Positions 24,624 through 31,870 of a stretch of 64,000 bases of DNA are shown here, one piece after another. The first letter of the stretch is position 1. Each line of letters opens with the position of its first letter. The notes under the pieces are model-generated. The model did no database searches. It was not told where the DNA came from and worked only from the letters and a program-made list of their open reading frames with translations. The stretch comes from Asanoa iriomotensis (GTDB taxonomy: Bacteria; Actinomycetota; Actinomycetes; Mycobacteriales; Micromonosporaceae), in the NCBI RefSeq assembly GCF_016862515.1, contig NZ_BONC01000037.1:16708-80707 (forward strand), read 5' to 3'. A program made the translations under genes and the position numbers.

Positions 24624-27600
24624 GTGTCTGCCCCTAGATCCAGGCTCCATTTCAGGGGATGGGGAGCGGCCATTTCGATGGCTCTTGTCCTGTCCGCGTC
24701 GGCGTTCGTTGCCGTGCCGCACGCCGCCGCGGCGGAAAGCCCGTTCCCGGCGACGGGGGTCCCGTCGCAGATCTCGATGGTGTACGGCCCCGAGGGAACG
24801 GGGCCGGTGTCGATGCGGTTCGCGTGGGTCACCGACCCGGATGTCACCGGGTCGGTGCTGGAGTACGCGACCAAGGCGTCCTACGACGCGACAGGTGAGC
24901 TCGGCAGTCGGGTGGCCGGCCGCTGGGAGCGGGCCGACATCAACGTGGCCACGAGCCAGCCGGTCAACGGACACAAGGTCGAGGTCGACGGGCTGGCACC
25001 GGGCACGGAGTACGTCTACCGCGTCGGTGACGGTGGGTCGCTGGTCAGCGAGGTCGCCTCGTTCACCACCCGGGCGGAGCGGGTCGACGAGTTCTCCTTC
25101 CACTGGTACACCGACCCGCAGATGAACGACTACGAGGGCTACGCGCGGACGATGGTCCCGGCGATGGATCGGGCCTTCAGCGAGGTGCCCGACCCGGCGT
25201 TCATGCTGTTCACCGGTGACCTGGTCAACCACAGTTACAAGTCGCAGGAGTGGGACGGCTTCTTCGAGGCACTCCAGCCGCGGGCGGCGAGCATCCCGAC
25301 GTACTTCACGATCGGCAACCACGAGTACGAGGGCAATCCCGGCGACGGCTACCTCGACTGGGAGTCGCCGGACCCGTACTTCACGAACTTCGCGGCCCGC
25401 ACCAACGTCCCACCGAACGGCCCGGCCTACTTCGGCGCGGCCGGCGGCAAGCCGACCGCCGTCGGCGAGGAAGCCAAGGCGTTGCGCAACACCGCCTACT
25501 ACTTCGAGTACGGCGATGCCCTGTTCGTCGTGCTCAACCACTTCGACCAACTGACGCTCTCCGAGTTGCGGCCGCAGTTGGCCTGGCTGAGGACGGTCGT
25601 GCAGGCCTCGGACGCGAAGTGGAAGATCGCGGCCTATCACCACGGCCCGTACCTGGGTCGGCGCGAGCACCCGTCGAACTACCTGGAGATCACCAAGGCG
25701 TTCGACGAGGCCGGCATCGACCTGTCGATCTCCGGTCACGACGGCATGTACCTGCGCACCCATCCGCTGAAGGACGACGTGGTCGTCGGGGATGGCCAGG
25801 GCACGACGTACATCACCGGCGCCGCGGCGGGCGACGGTCAGGGCTACACCTGGAACCCGGCGATCGCGGGGGACTACACCGCGGTCTACAAGGACAACCA
25901 GGAGGCCAGCTACCAGACCGTGTCGGTCTCACCGGAGCGCATCGCCATCGAGTCGACCAGCCGCGACCCCCGCACCGGCGTCTACAGCGCCAACGACACC
26001 GTCGAGATCACCCGGTCGCTGCCCTCCTCGCTGCAGGACTGGGTGCCGCCGGCCGCTCCGGAGCCCGTGCTCGACAAGGACTTCCCGCCGCTGGTGGACG
26101 GGACCTACCGGATCAGCACACCGGAGCAGTTGATGTACGCGAGCAACAACGTCGGTGACGGGTTCGGGCAGCTTCCGCCGGACGCGCACTACGTGTTGAC
26201 CAAGGACATCGACCTGAAGCACCTGCGCGGGTTCCGCCCGCTCGGCCTGGCCGGCTCGGGCTTCACCGGAACGTTCGACGGCGCCGGCCACTCGATCACC
26301 GGCCTCAACCTGGGGTACGACCAGGGCTGGGAGCGCGACGGTGCCCCGTCGCCGACCGGCTTCGTCGGCCGGCTCGGCGCGGGCGGTGTCGTCCGCGACC
26401 TCGGCCTCGTCGACGTCGACTACCGCGACGCCGAGGGCCCGGTCGGCGGCGTCGCCGGCGTGGTCACGGGCGGCACCCTGGAGAAGGTGTACGTCGCGGG
26501 CACCGTGAAGGGTGCCAAGGACACCGCCGGTGGTCTGGTCGGCGTGCTCGACGGCGGCTCGGTGCGGGACTCGTACGCCACCGTGAACCTCGACGGTGCG
26601 GCCACCACCGGTGGTCTCGTCGGTGCGATCTCCGGCGCCTCGACGGTCGAGCGCGGACTCGCGGCCGGCGCGGTGGTCACCACCGCGGACGCCGGTGGTG
26701 CGGTCGGCGACGTGCGGTCCGCCGACGCCGTGCTCGGCGGCATCGTCGCGGCGAACCGCGCCGTCACGGGCTCGAAGGCGGGCACGCTGTTCGCGGCCGC
26801 GGTCCCCGAGGCGAAGGTGGTCGGCAACGCCGTGTGGGCCGACGTGCCGCTGACCGGCACAAGAGTCGAGCAGCGCGGCGTCAGCGCGCTCACCCAGGCC
26901 GCGCTCACGGGCAAGGACACCTACCAGGGTCTCGGCTGGAACGTCGAGACGGTGTGGGGTTGGCAGCCGGCCACCGCCTCCGCGGTCGCGTACCCCTATC
27001 TGGCCGGCCTCTCCGGCCAGGTCAACACGTTGCCGTTCACGAACAAGGCCGCGCTGTCGGCCCTGCTCGCCACCGTGACCGGCGGAAACGCGCCGGACCC
27101 CGGCAAGTACACGCCGTACAGCCACCAGTTCCTCGCGGACGCGGTCGCCGCCGCCGACGCCGTGCTGGACGATCCGTACACGTCACAGACCAAGGTCGAC
27201 GCCGCCGTCGCCGACCTGACCACCGCGATCAGGTTCCTCAACCCGATCGTGGCGGACAAGCAGTTCCGCGCGGCGAGCATCGCGGAGTTGCGCTTCCGCA
27301 TCGCCGAGATCGGCAGGGGCCAGGACACGATCTGGGTCACCCAGGACCTGGTCGCCGACGACAAGGGCGGCCCGATCAAGGTCGACGCCGGCGCGATCCG
27401 GCTCGCGGCCGAGGAGCCGGCCACGCTCACCGCGACGGGCGACGTCTACTTCGACGTCGACGGTGCGCGGTTGGCCGTCGGTCCGAACCTGACGGTCGTG
27501 CAGGGTGCCGACAGCACCGCGCTCGCGGCGTTCTTCATGGTCCGCGACGACGGGCACCTCGGGATCGACGGCGCGACGATCCGGTCGGACGCCACCATGT

Positions 27601-28394
27601 CCGGCTCGCAGGGCGTGATCGTCACCGAGGGCTCCGGCCCGACCGTCACGATCGACCGGTCCACCGTCAGCGGCAGGGGCGCACGCACCATCTACGCCTA
27701 CAACGCCGGGCCGCTGTTCACGATCACCGACAGCACGATCACGAACACCAACACGGCGCTCTACCGCAGCGACTACGTGCTGAACGGCAGCACGGTGATC
27801 ACCGGCAGCACGGGCGGCGGCGCCGTGCTCCACGACTTCCGCGGCAGCGAGGTGGCCGGGACGGTCGCGGACAAGGTCGTCACCCTCACCAAGGCCGGCA
27901 CCGGTCCCGCGGTCACCGACCCGACCTACACCGTCGCGTATCTCGTGACCGCACCCGGCGCCCCGGCACCGGACGGCCTCGAAGGCGCTCTCGCGTACAC
28001 CGAGCCGATCACCCTGCCGGAGGGAGGCACCGTCTGGACCGCGCTGACCCATGCGGGCCGGCACGGCATCGTCAAGTCCTTCGTCGTCCAGGCGCCCGGC
28101 GGCCCGGCCGAACCCTCGCCGGCCTGTCTCGAAGCGCGGGCACAGGCCGAGAAGGCGGCGAAGGCCGTCGACAAGGCGGGCAAGGACGTCGACAAGGCGC
28201 AGAAGAAGCTCCGGGACGCACAGGCCAAGCTCGACAGGAGCGTGGCCGGTGGAAAACCGGACCAGGCCGTCGAGCAGGACCGGATCAAGCTCGTCAAGGC
28301 CGACGACCACCTCGACGAGACCAAGGCCACCCTGGCCACGGCCGAGTCCAATCACGCGGCCGCCCTCGCCCAGGTAGCCGCCGTCTGTCAGTAA
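24624..28394 (+). CDS. Giant secreted purple-acid-phosphatase-type mosaic protein
   Basis: This 1256-residue exported protein starts at GTG 24624 (AGGGAGAG upstream). A signal peptide ends near HAAAA. Residues ~40-150 are a fibronectin-like PAP N-domain (VNGHKVEVDGLAPGTEYVYR). Residues ~154-390 are a metallophosphoesterase: YTDPQMND, LFTGDLVNH, IGNHEYE, AYHHGPY and SGHDGMY. The usual last GHxH has become GHDG, so metal ligation may differ. Residues ~520-735 hold GLUG-like repeats, ~806-872 a FIVAR-like helix pair, and ~890-1090 beta-helix sequence. The last ~90 residues form a charged coiled coil bracketed by cysteines (SPACLEARAQ to AAVCQ). A surface phosphatase that binds glycans is inferred. 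Confidence 0.82.
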   Translation: MSAPRSRLHFRGWGAAISMALVLSASAFVAVPHAAAAESPFPATGVPSQISMVYGPEGTGPVSMRFAWVTDPDVTGSVLEYATKASYDATGELGSRVAGRWERADINVATSQPVNGHKVEVDGLAPGTEYVYRVGDGGSLVSEVASFTTRAERVDEFSFHWYTDPQMNDYEGYARTMVPAMDRAFSEVPDPAFMLFTGDLVNHSYKSQEWDGFFEALQPRAASIPTYFTIGNHEYEGNPGDGYLDWESPDPYFTNFAARTNVPPNGPAYFGAAGGKPTAVGEEAKALRNTAYYFEYGDALFVVLNHFDQLTLSELRPQLAWLRTVVQASDAKWKIAAYHHGPYLGRREHPSNYLEITKAFDEAGIDLSISGHDGMYLRTHPLKDDVVVGDGQGTTYITGAAAGDGQGYTWNPAIAGDYTAVYKDNQEASYQTVSVSPERIAIESTSRDPRTGVYSANDTVEITRSLPSSLQDWVPPAAPEPVLDKDFPPLVDGTYRISTPEQLMYASNNVGDGFGQLPPDAHYVLTKDIDLKHLRGFRPLGLAGSGFTGTFDGAGHSITGLNLGYDQGWERDGAPSPTGFVGRLGAGGVVRDLGLVDVDYRDAEGPVGGVAGVVTGGTLEKVYVAGTVKGAKDTAGGLVGVLDGGSVRDSYATVNLDGAATTGGLVGAISGASTVERGLAAGAVVTTADAGGAVGDVRSADAVLGGIVAANRAVTGSKAGTLFAAAVPEAKVVGNAVWADVPLTGTRVEQRGVSALTQAALTGKDTYQGLGWNVETVWGWQPATASAVAYPYLAGLSGQVNTLPFTNKAALSALLATVTGGNAPDPGKYTPYSHQFLADAVAAADAVLDDPYTSQTKVDAAVADLTTAIRFLNPIVADKQFRAASIAELRFRIAEIGRGQDTIWVTQDLVADDKGGPIKVDAGAIRLAAEEPATLTATGDVYFDVDGARLAVGPNLTVVQGADSTALAAFFMVRDDGHLGIDGATIRSDATMSGSQGVIVTEGSGPTVTIDRSTVSGRGARTIYAYNAGPLFTITDSTITNTNTALYRSDYVLNGSTVITGSTGGGAVLHDFRGSEVAGTVADKVVTLTKAGTGPAVTDPTYTVAYLVTAPGAPAPDGLEGALAYTEPITLPEGGTVWTALTHAGRHGIVKSFVVQAPGGPAEPSPACLEARAQAEKAAKAVDKAGKDVDKAQKKLRDAQAKLDRSVAGGKPDQAVEQDRIKLVKADDHLDETKATLATAESNHAAALAQVAAVCQ

Positions 28395-28399
28395 CGCCC

Positions 28400-28447
28400 G
28401 GCAACGGCCGCCTGACGCCGCTCGACGGCGTCAGGCGAGCCGTTGCC
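28400..28447. terminator. Bidirectional terminator hairpin containing the HIT-gene stop codon
   Basis: A near-perfect 21-bp stem with one bulged A (28438) pairs 28400-28420 with 28426-28447 around the loop CTCGA. It sits between two convergent genes. The TGA of the HIT gene (28431-28433) and its last codons lie in the right arm. It should stop transcription from both sides. Confidence 0.8.
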
Positions 28448-28907
28448 GCAGTCGGGCGGCCAGGTCGGCCTGCTCGGCGTCCGTCACGGGCAGGATGCCG
28501 CGGCTGCTCATGACGGCCGCGAACTGCTGCTCCGGGTACGGGACGCCGGGCGGCAGGGGAGCGACGTGCCAGTGGACGTGCGCGTTGCCCTGGTGGGAGC
28601 CGAGCGACATCAGGTAGATCCGCTCCGTCGGCAGTGTTTCCTTGAGCGCCTCCGCCACGTCGTGGACCACGTCGGTGACGTGGCGGAAGAGCGTGCGGTC
28701 GCCGGTCACGTCGACCACGTGCGCGCGGGGGACCACCAGCGTGTAGCCGAGCAGCGGGGGATAGCGGTTGAGGAACGCGGCGCAGGTCTCGTCCTCGTAC
28801 ACCATGTGGTGTCGGTGGTCCGGGTCCTTGCGCAGGGTCGCGCAGACGAAGCACGGGCCCGTGCGGACCCGCTGCTCGTAGGCGGCCGAGTCGAACGGGA
28901 CCCTCAT
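28431..28907 (-). CDS. HIT family nucleotide hydrolase
   Basis: This 158-residue histidine-triad protein shows a CFVCATL zinc-type pair near the start, then YPPLLGYTLVVPRAHV, and the triad NAHVHWHVAPLPPG near residue 110, whose middle histidine attacks the nucleotide alpha-phosphate. Members cleave AMP-lysine-type adducts, dinucleoside polyphosphates or ADP-sugars. The ATG at 28907 overlaps the stop of the upstream beta-helix lipoprotein gene by four bases (ATGA). The frame is open further upstream but there it is inside that gene. Physiological substrate unknown. Confidence 0.88.
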   Translation of the reverse strand: MRVPFDSAAYEQRVRTGPCFVCATLRKDPDHRHHMVYEDETCAAFLNRYPPLLGYTLVVPRAHVVDVTGDRTLFRHVTDVVHDVAEALKETLPTERIYLMSLGSHQGNAHVHWHVAPLPPGVPYPEQQFAAVMSSRGILPVTDAEQADLAARLRQRLA

Positions 28908-30073
28908 CGCTTCAGCGACGGGCCCGTCACCGTCGGCGGGCGGGCGCCGAGGAAGAAGACGCCCGGGAAGCCGCTCGTCTCGAAGCCGGCGCTGCGGTTG
29001 CCCGTCCAGGTCGTGTTCTCCACGCGCATCGTGCCGGTGCGGTCGTTGCTCACGAAGAACACCCCGCCGCCGCCCTCCTTGGCCGTGTTGTTCTGCACGA
29101 CCGAGCCGGCGATGCGCAGCGTGAACAGGTTGCCGTCGAGGTAGATGGCGCCGCCGCTGCCGCCGCCGGGGCTGCCCGAGCGGGCCGGGTTCGCGCCGCT
29201 GCCGATCGCCTTGTTGTTGCTGAACACGCTGTTCAGCACCACCCACGAGACGCCGATGCTGGACAGCGCCGCGCCGTTCGAGCACACGCCGCCCTGGAAC
29301 GTGCTGCCGACGACGTACACCGGCTCGTTGTGGAACTGGCTCAGCACCCGGATCGCCGCGCCGCCGAGGTCGGGGCCCGACGCGTCGCACCTGTTGTCGA
29401 CGAACTTCGTGTTGACCGCCTTGAACCGGCCACCGCGGACGAAGATGGCGCCGCCGCCACCGCCCTCGGTCGTGTCGCCCGTCGAGTTGCCGCCGGTGAA
29501 CGTCAGGTTCTGCACGGTCAGCCGCGGGTGGTCCTGGTCCTGGCAGTGGTTCGTGGTCCAGCCCTGCGCCTGGTCGCAGGTGTTCATGTAGAGGATCCGC
29601 CGCTTGCCGCCGCCGCTGAGCGTCACCTTGCCGCCGCCGTCCAGCACGATCTTCGGCCCGTTGGCGTTGCGCACCTTCGCGGTCGCGGTCATCGTGATGG
29701 TGACCGGGTCGGGCCCGCAGTTGAACGTGATGACCCCGCCGGCGGCGACCGCCTTCACCACCGCGTCGGACGTGCAACTCGCCTTCGTACCCGTGCCGAT
29801 CTTCCGGTTCGGCTTGCTGGTGTCCTCGGCACGGCCCTCGGCGGGCACCGTGGCCTTGCCGCCCGGGTTGCCGAAGCTGGCGGGTTTGGCCGGTGGCTTG
29901 GGCGTCGGGCCGCGGCCGATGCCGTCGTTGCCCGCGGCGCTGGTGGTCGCCGAGGGTGACCCCGGCGTCTGCCCGGGCGTCTCGGCGGCGTTCGGCGCGG
30001 GCGAGCCCTGACCACAGGCGGAGATCAACAGCACGAGCAGCAGGGGTACGGCGGCCGCCCGGATCGTTCGCAC
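28904..30073 (-). CDS. Right-handed beta-helix lipoprotein
   Basis: This 389-residue exported lipoprotein starts at GTG 30073, giving a signal peptide VPLLLVLLISAC with the lipobox cysteine. A Pro/Gly/Ser/Thr-rich linker of ~75 residues follows. The rest shows parallel beta-helix repeats rich in GG, N and V, for example RLTVQNLTFTGGNST, GGAIFVRGGRFKAVNTKF and RTGTMRVENTTWTGN. This is the architecture of polysaccharide lyases and surface adhesins of the pectate-lyase-like superfamily; no catalytic triad is evident. Probably a cell-surface polysaccharide-binding or -cleaving protein. It starts 17 bases after the winged-helix gene on the same strand. Confidence 0.82.
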   Translation of the reverse strand: MRTIRAAAVPLLLVLLISACGQGSPAPNAAETPGQTPGSPSATTSAAGNDGIGRGPTPKPPAKPASFGNPGGKATVPAEGRAEDTSKPNRKIGTGTKASCTSDAVVKAVAAGGVITFNCGPDPVTITMTATAKVRNANGPKIVLDGGGKVTLSGGGKRRILYMNTCDQAQGWTTNHCQDQDHPRLTVQNLTFTGGNSTGDTTEGGGGGAIFVRGGRFKAVNTKFVDNRCDASGPDLGGAAIRVLSQFHNEPVYVVGSTFQGGVCSNGAALSSIGVSWVVLNSVFSNNKAIGSGANPARSGSPGGGSGGAIYLDGNLFTLRIAGSVVQNNTAKEGGGGVFFVSNDRTGTMRVENTTWTGNRSAGFETSGFPGVFFLGARPPTVTGPSLKR

Positions 30074-30090
30074 CCGACCGACCTTAGGGG

Positions 30091-31122
30091 TTAGGCGTGG
30101 AAGTCCGCGAGCCGTTCGCCTTCCGCGTGCAGCCGGTCGCGCTCGGTGGCGGTCAGCGGTCGGAACTCGTCGTAGGTGAGCGCGCCGTCGGTGGCCTTCC
30201 ACGTGCCGGCCACGGCGCCGTCGACCAGGAAGACCGGGAACGACTGCGGCGCGCGTACGTGGAAGATCCGTTTGCGGAACTCCTCGGGGAGGATGCCGGA
30301 CCGTCGTGCGTGGACGAGCAGCGCGGCGTCCCAGTTGGCCAGGAAGCGGGGTGGCGCGTCGGCGTCGCCGTCGACGATCGTCCCGCCGGCCAGGTCGACC
30401 AGCTCGGCGCCGTCCTCGCCGCGGTAGGCGGTGGTGTCCAGCTCGGCCAGCGCCGCGCCGACGGTGGCGACCGGCAGGCCGGCCCAGGTGGCGATCTCCT
30501 TGCGGGTGGCCGGGCCGAAGCCCGTGAGGTATCGCCGGACGACCAGGACCTGCCCGTCCGAGACGCTGCCCTCGGGCGCGCCGACCCAGTCCTCGGCGAG
30601 GGCGTAGAGGTCGGCCCGGCGCCGCTCCCAGGTGCCGCTCGGTGGCTGGCGGACGAGGTCGAGCCAGAGGCCGATGCCGCTGCGCCGGTTGGCGCCGATC
30701 AGCTCGTCGATCTCGCGCTGCCGCAGCGGGCCGTCGGCGAGCGCGACCCGCACGGTGGCGGCGGCCTGCTCCATCTCCTCCGTCGACAGTGTGCCCCGCC
30801 AGGACCGCAGCGCCTGGGTGCGGCGGTCGTCGCGGACGGCGAGCGACCAGGGCCAGTAGTCGCGCCGGCTGACCACGTGGATGGTCGACCGCAGCAGCGT
30901 GCCCTGGATGATCTCGCGGTCGTGCAGGAGGCGGGTGACCGTCGCGCGCTCGACACTGGCCGCACGGGACCACAGGCCGATGTAGATCGCGGGTGAGTAT
31001 TGCGCCTGTAGACCCGCCATCCGCTCCAGCACCCGGGGGAGATCGTCCTGGGAGCGTTCCAACAGCAGCTGGCGATGCAGGAGGGTCCGGTTGAGCTCGC
31101 GGCCGGTGAGGATGCGGGTCAT
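30091..31122 (-). CDS. Winged-helix DNA-binding (AlkZ-like, HTH_42) protein
   Basis: This 343-residue protein of the AlkZ/YcaQ winged-helix superfamily shows ILTGRELNRTLLHRQLLLER near the N-terminus and MAGLQAQYSP, which carries the Q-x-Q element that is catalytic in AlkZ-type DNA glycosylases. RSTIHVVSRRDYWPW and GFGPATRKEIATWAGLP (winged helix) follow, with RFLANWDAALLVHARRSGIL near residue 270. AlkZ excises interstrand-crosslink or bulky alkylated bases, often for self-resistance to genotoxins. ATG 31122 is used; a GTG nine bases earlier (31131) is equally possible. Two small genes follow closely on the same strand. Confidence 0.82.
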   Translation of the reverse strand: MTRILTGRELNRTLLHRQLLLERSQDDLPRVLERMAGLQAQYSPAIYIGLWSRAASVERATVTRLLHDREIIQGTLLRSTIHVVSRRDYWPWSLAVRDDRRTQALRSWRGTLSTEEMEQAAATVRVALADGPLRQREIDELIGANRRSGIGLWLDLVRQPPSGTWERRRADLYALAEDWVGAPEGSVSDGQVLVVRRYLTGFGPATRKEIATWAGLPVATVGAALAELDTTAYRGEDGAELVDLAGGTIVDGDADAPPRFLANWDAALLVHARRSGILPEEFRKRIFHVRAPQSFPVFLVDGAVAGTWKATDGALTYDEFRPLTATERDRLHAEGERLADFHA

Positions 31123-31142
31123 GTCCGCCACGGTGTCATATC

Positions 31143-31188
31143 CGCCAGGTGGCTGATGTCTCGGTGGCGATGTGCGCGGAGGCTGGTT
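31143..31188 (+). repeat. Dispersed repeat, copy A
   Basis: These 46 bases match 35417-35462 at 36 of 46 positions by hand alignment without gaps (shared pieces include GGATGTC/TGATGTC, GGTGGCG and AGGCT). The two copies are in the same orientation and flank the atypical 31.2-35.4 kb segment. Confidence 0.45.
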
Positions 31189-31221
31189 GTCGTGCCAACC
31201 GGCCGCCCCACAAAGCTGTGA

Positions 31222-31281
31222 GCGGCGGCAACCTCCAGAATCGGCCCCCGCAGGCGTCGATTCGATCGAGGTTGCCGCCGC
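31222..31281. repeat. 14-bp perfect inverted repeat
   Basis: GCGGCGGCAACCTC (31222-31235) is repeated inverted as GAGGTTGCCGCCGC (31268-31281) around 32 bases. It lies between the winged-helix gene start and the small exported peptide gene. It may be a terminator for the latter on the minus strand, or the ends of a small remnant element. Confidence 0.5.
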
Positions 31282-31327
31282 CCATAGTCGCTAGGGCGAG
31301 CCGGCCAGCACCCCTGCGTCGAAGCGG

Positions 31328-31351
31328 ATTCGATGGCTGCCACCATCGAAT
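31328..31351 (-). terminator. Hairpin downstream of the small peptide gene
   Basis: ATTCGATGG (31328-31336) pairs with CCATCGAAT (31343-31351) across a six-base loop. It lies 47 bases beyond the peptide-gene stop on the minus strand. Confidence 0.5.
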
Positions 31352-31397
31352 TAGATAGCGCTCGGCCCTTCCAGGGAAGAGACGGCGCGGGGCACTA

Positions 31398-31574
31398 TTA
31401 GATGTCGAGCCATACGGTGCTTGTGACGACAGTGGAGGCAGCCGCAGCCGAAAAGTGGGATGCCGCCGACGTCATGATCGAGCCAGTGAGGGTCGCGGCG
31501 AGAATGCCGACGACCGCTGCTCCCGTGGCCAGGGTCCGAGTGGTCCAGGCGGGGAGTCTGCGCTTAGGGGTCAT
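31398..31574 (-). CDS. Small exported/membrane peptide, 58 residues, unknown
   Basis: This gene runs from ATG 31574 to TAA 31398. The N-terminus is MTPKRRLPAWTTRTL, a basic start followed by the hydrophobic ATGAAVVGILAATLTGSIM, and then an Ala/Ser/Thr-rich tail ending in VWLDI. This reads as a signal peptide or single membrane anchor plus a ~25-residue mature part. TAGGAG lies six bases before the ATG, a good ribosome site. Codons such as CCT, ATT and ACT are less GC-biased than in neighbouring genes, hinting at acquired DNA or a very short gene under weak codon selection. It is divergent from the LuxR-LAL regulator across 296 bases. I recognise no family; a secreted signal or ligand is possible. 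Confidence 0.6.
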   Translation of the reverse strand: MTPKRRLPAWTTRTLATGAAVVGILAATLTGSIMTSAASHFSAAAASTVVTSTVWLDI

Positions 31575-31870
31575 GGCGGGCTCCTAAATGGACAAAAAAC
31601 AGAGTCACCCTGGCCAGGTAGCTGAGTATTGCTCGGTTATGCCGATCAATACAACTAGATGTAACGGCATCACTACGTACAGTTGGCGATGTGCCACATG
31701 GCTCTTCGGAACCTGGATGGCCTATACGAGTGATTTGGGTGGTTTTCGCTTGCCAAACGACATGCAATGTGCAATTGCCGGCCCGCAATAAGCATATTTG
31801 GGTGTTTCCTTAACCACCGAATATTGGGCTGAAGCGCCGCGCGATCGGGCGCTCCGGAGGGAGTGGATCG
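31575..31870. promoter_or_regulatory. AT-richer divergent regulatory region
   Basis: This stretch between the divergent peptide and LAL genes is clearly less GC-rich than its surroundings. It contains the palindrome ATGTG-C-CACAT (31689-31699), a wider ATGCCG...CGGCAT pair around 31638-31669, and short TGCAAT direct repeats near 31763. These are candidate regulator sites. I see no convincing coding sequence on either strand and no unambiguous -35/-10 pair. Confidence 0.4.

Noticed and set aside
31588..31791. 67-codon plus-strand ORF between the peptide and LAL genes
   Set aside because: No ribosome site, mixed composition with no hydrophobic or domain pattern, and it covers the AT-richer control region.
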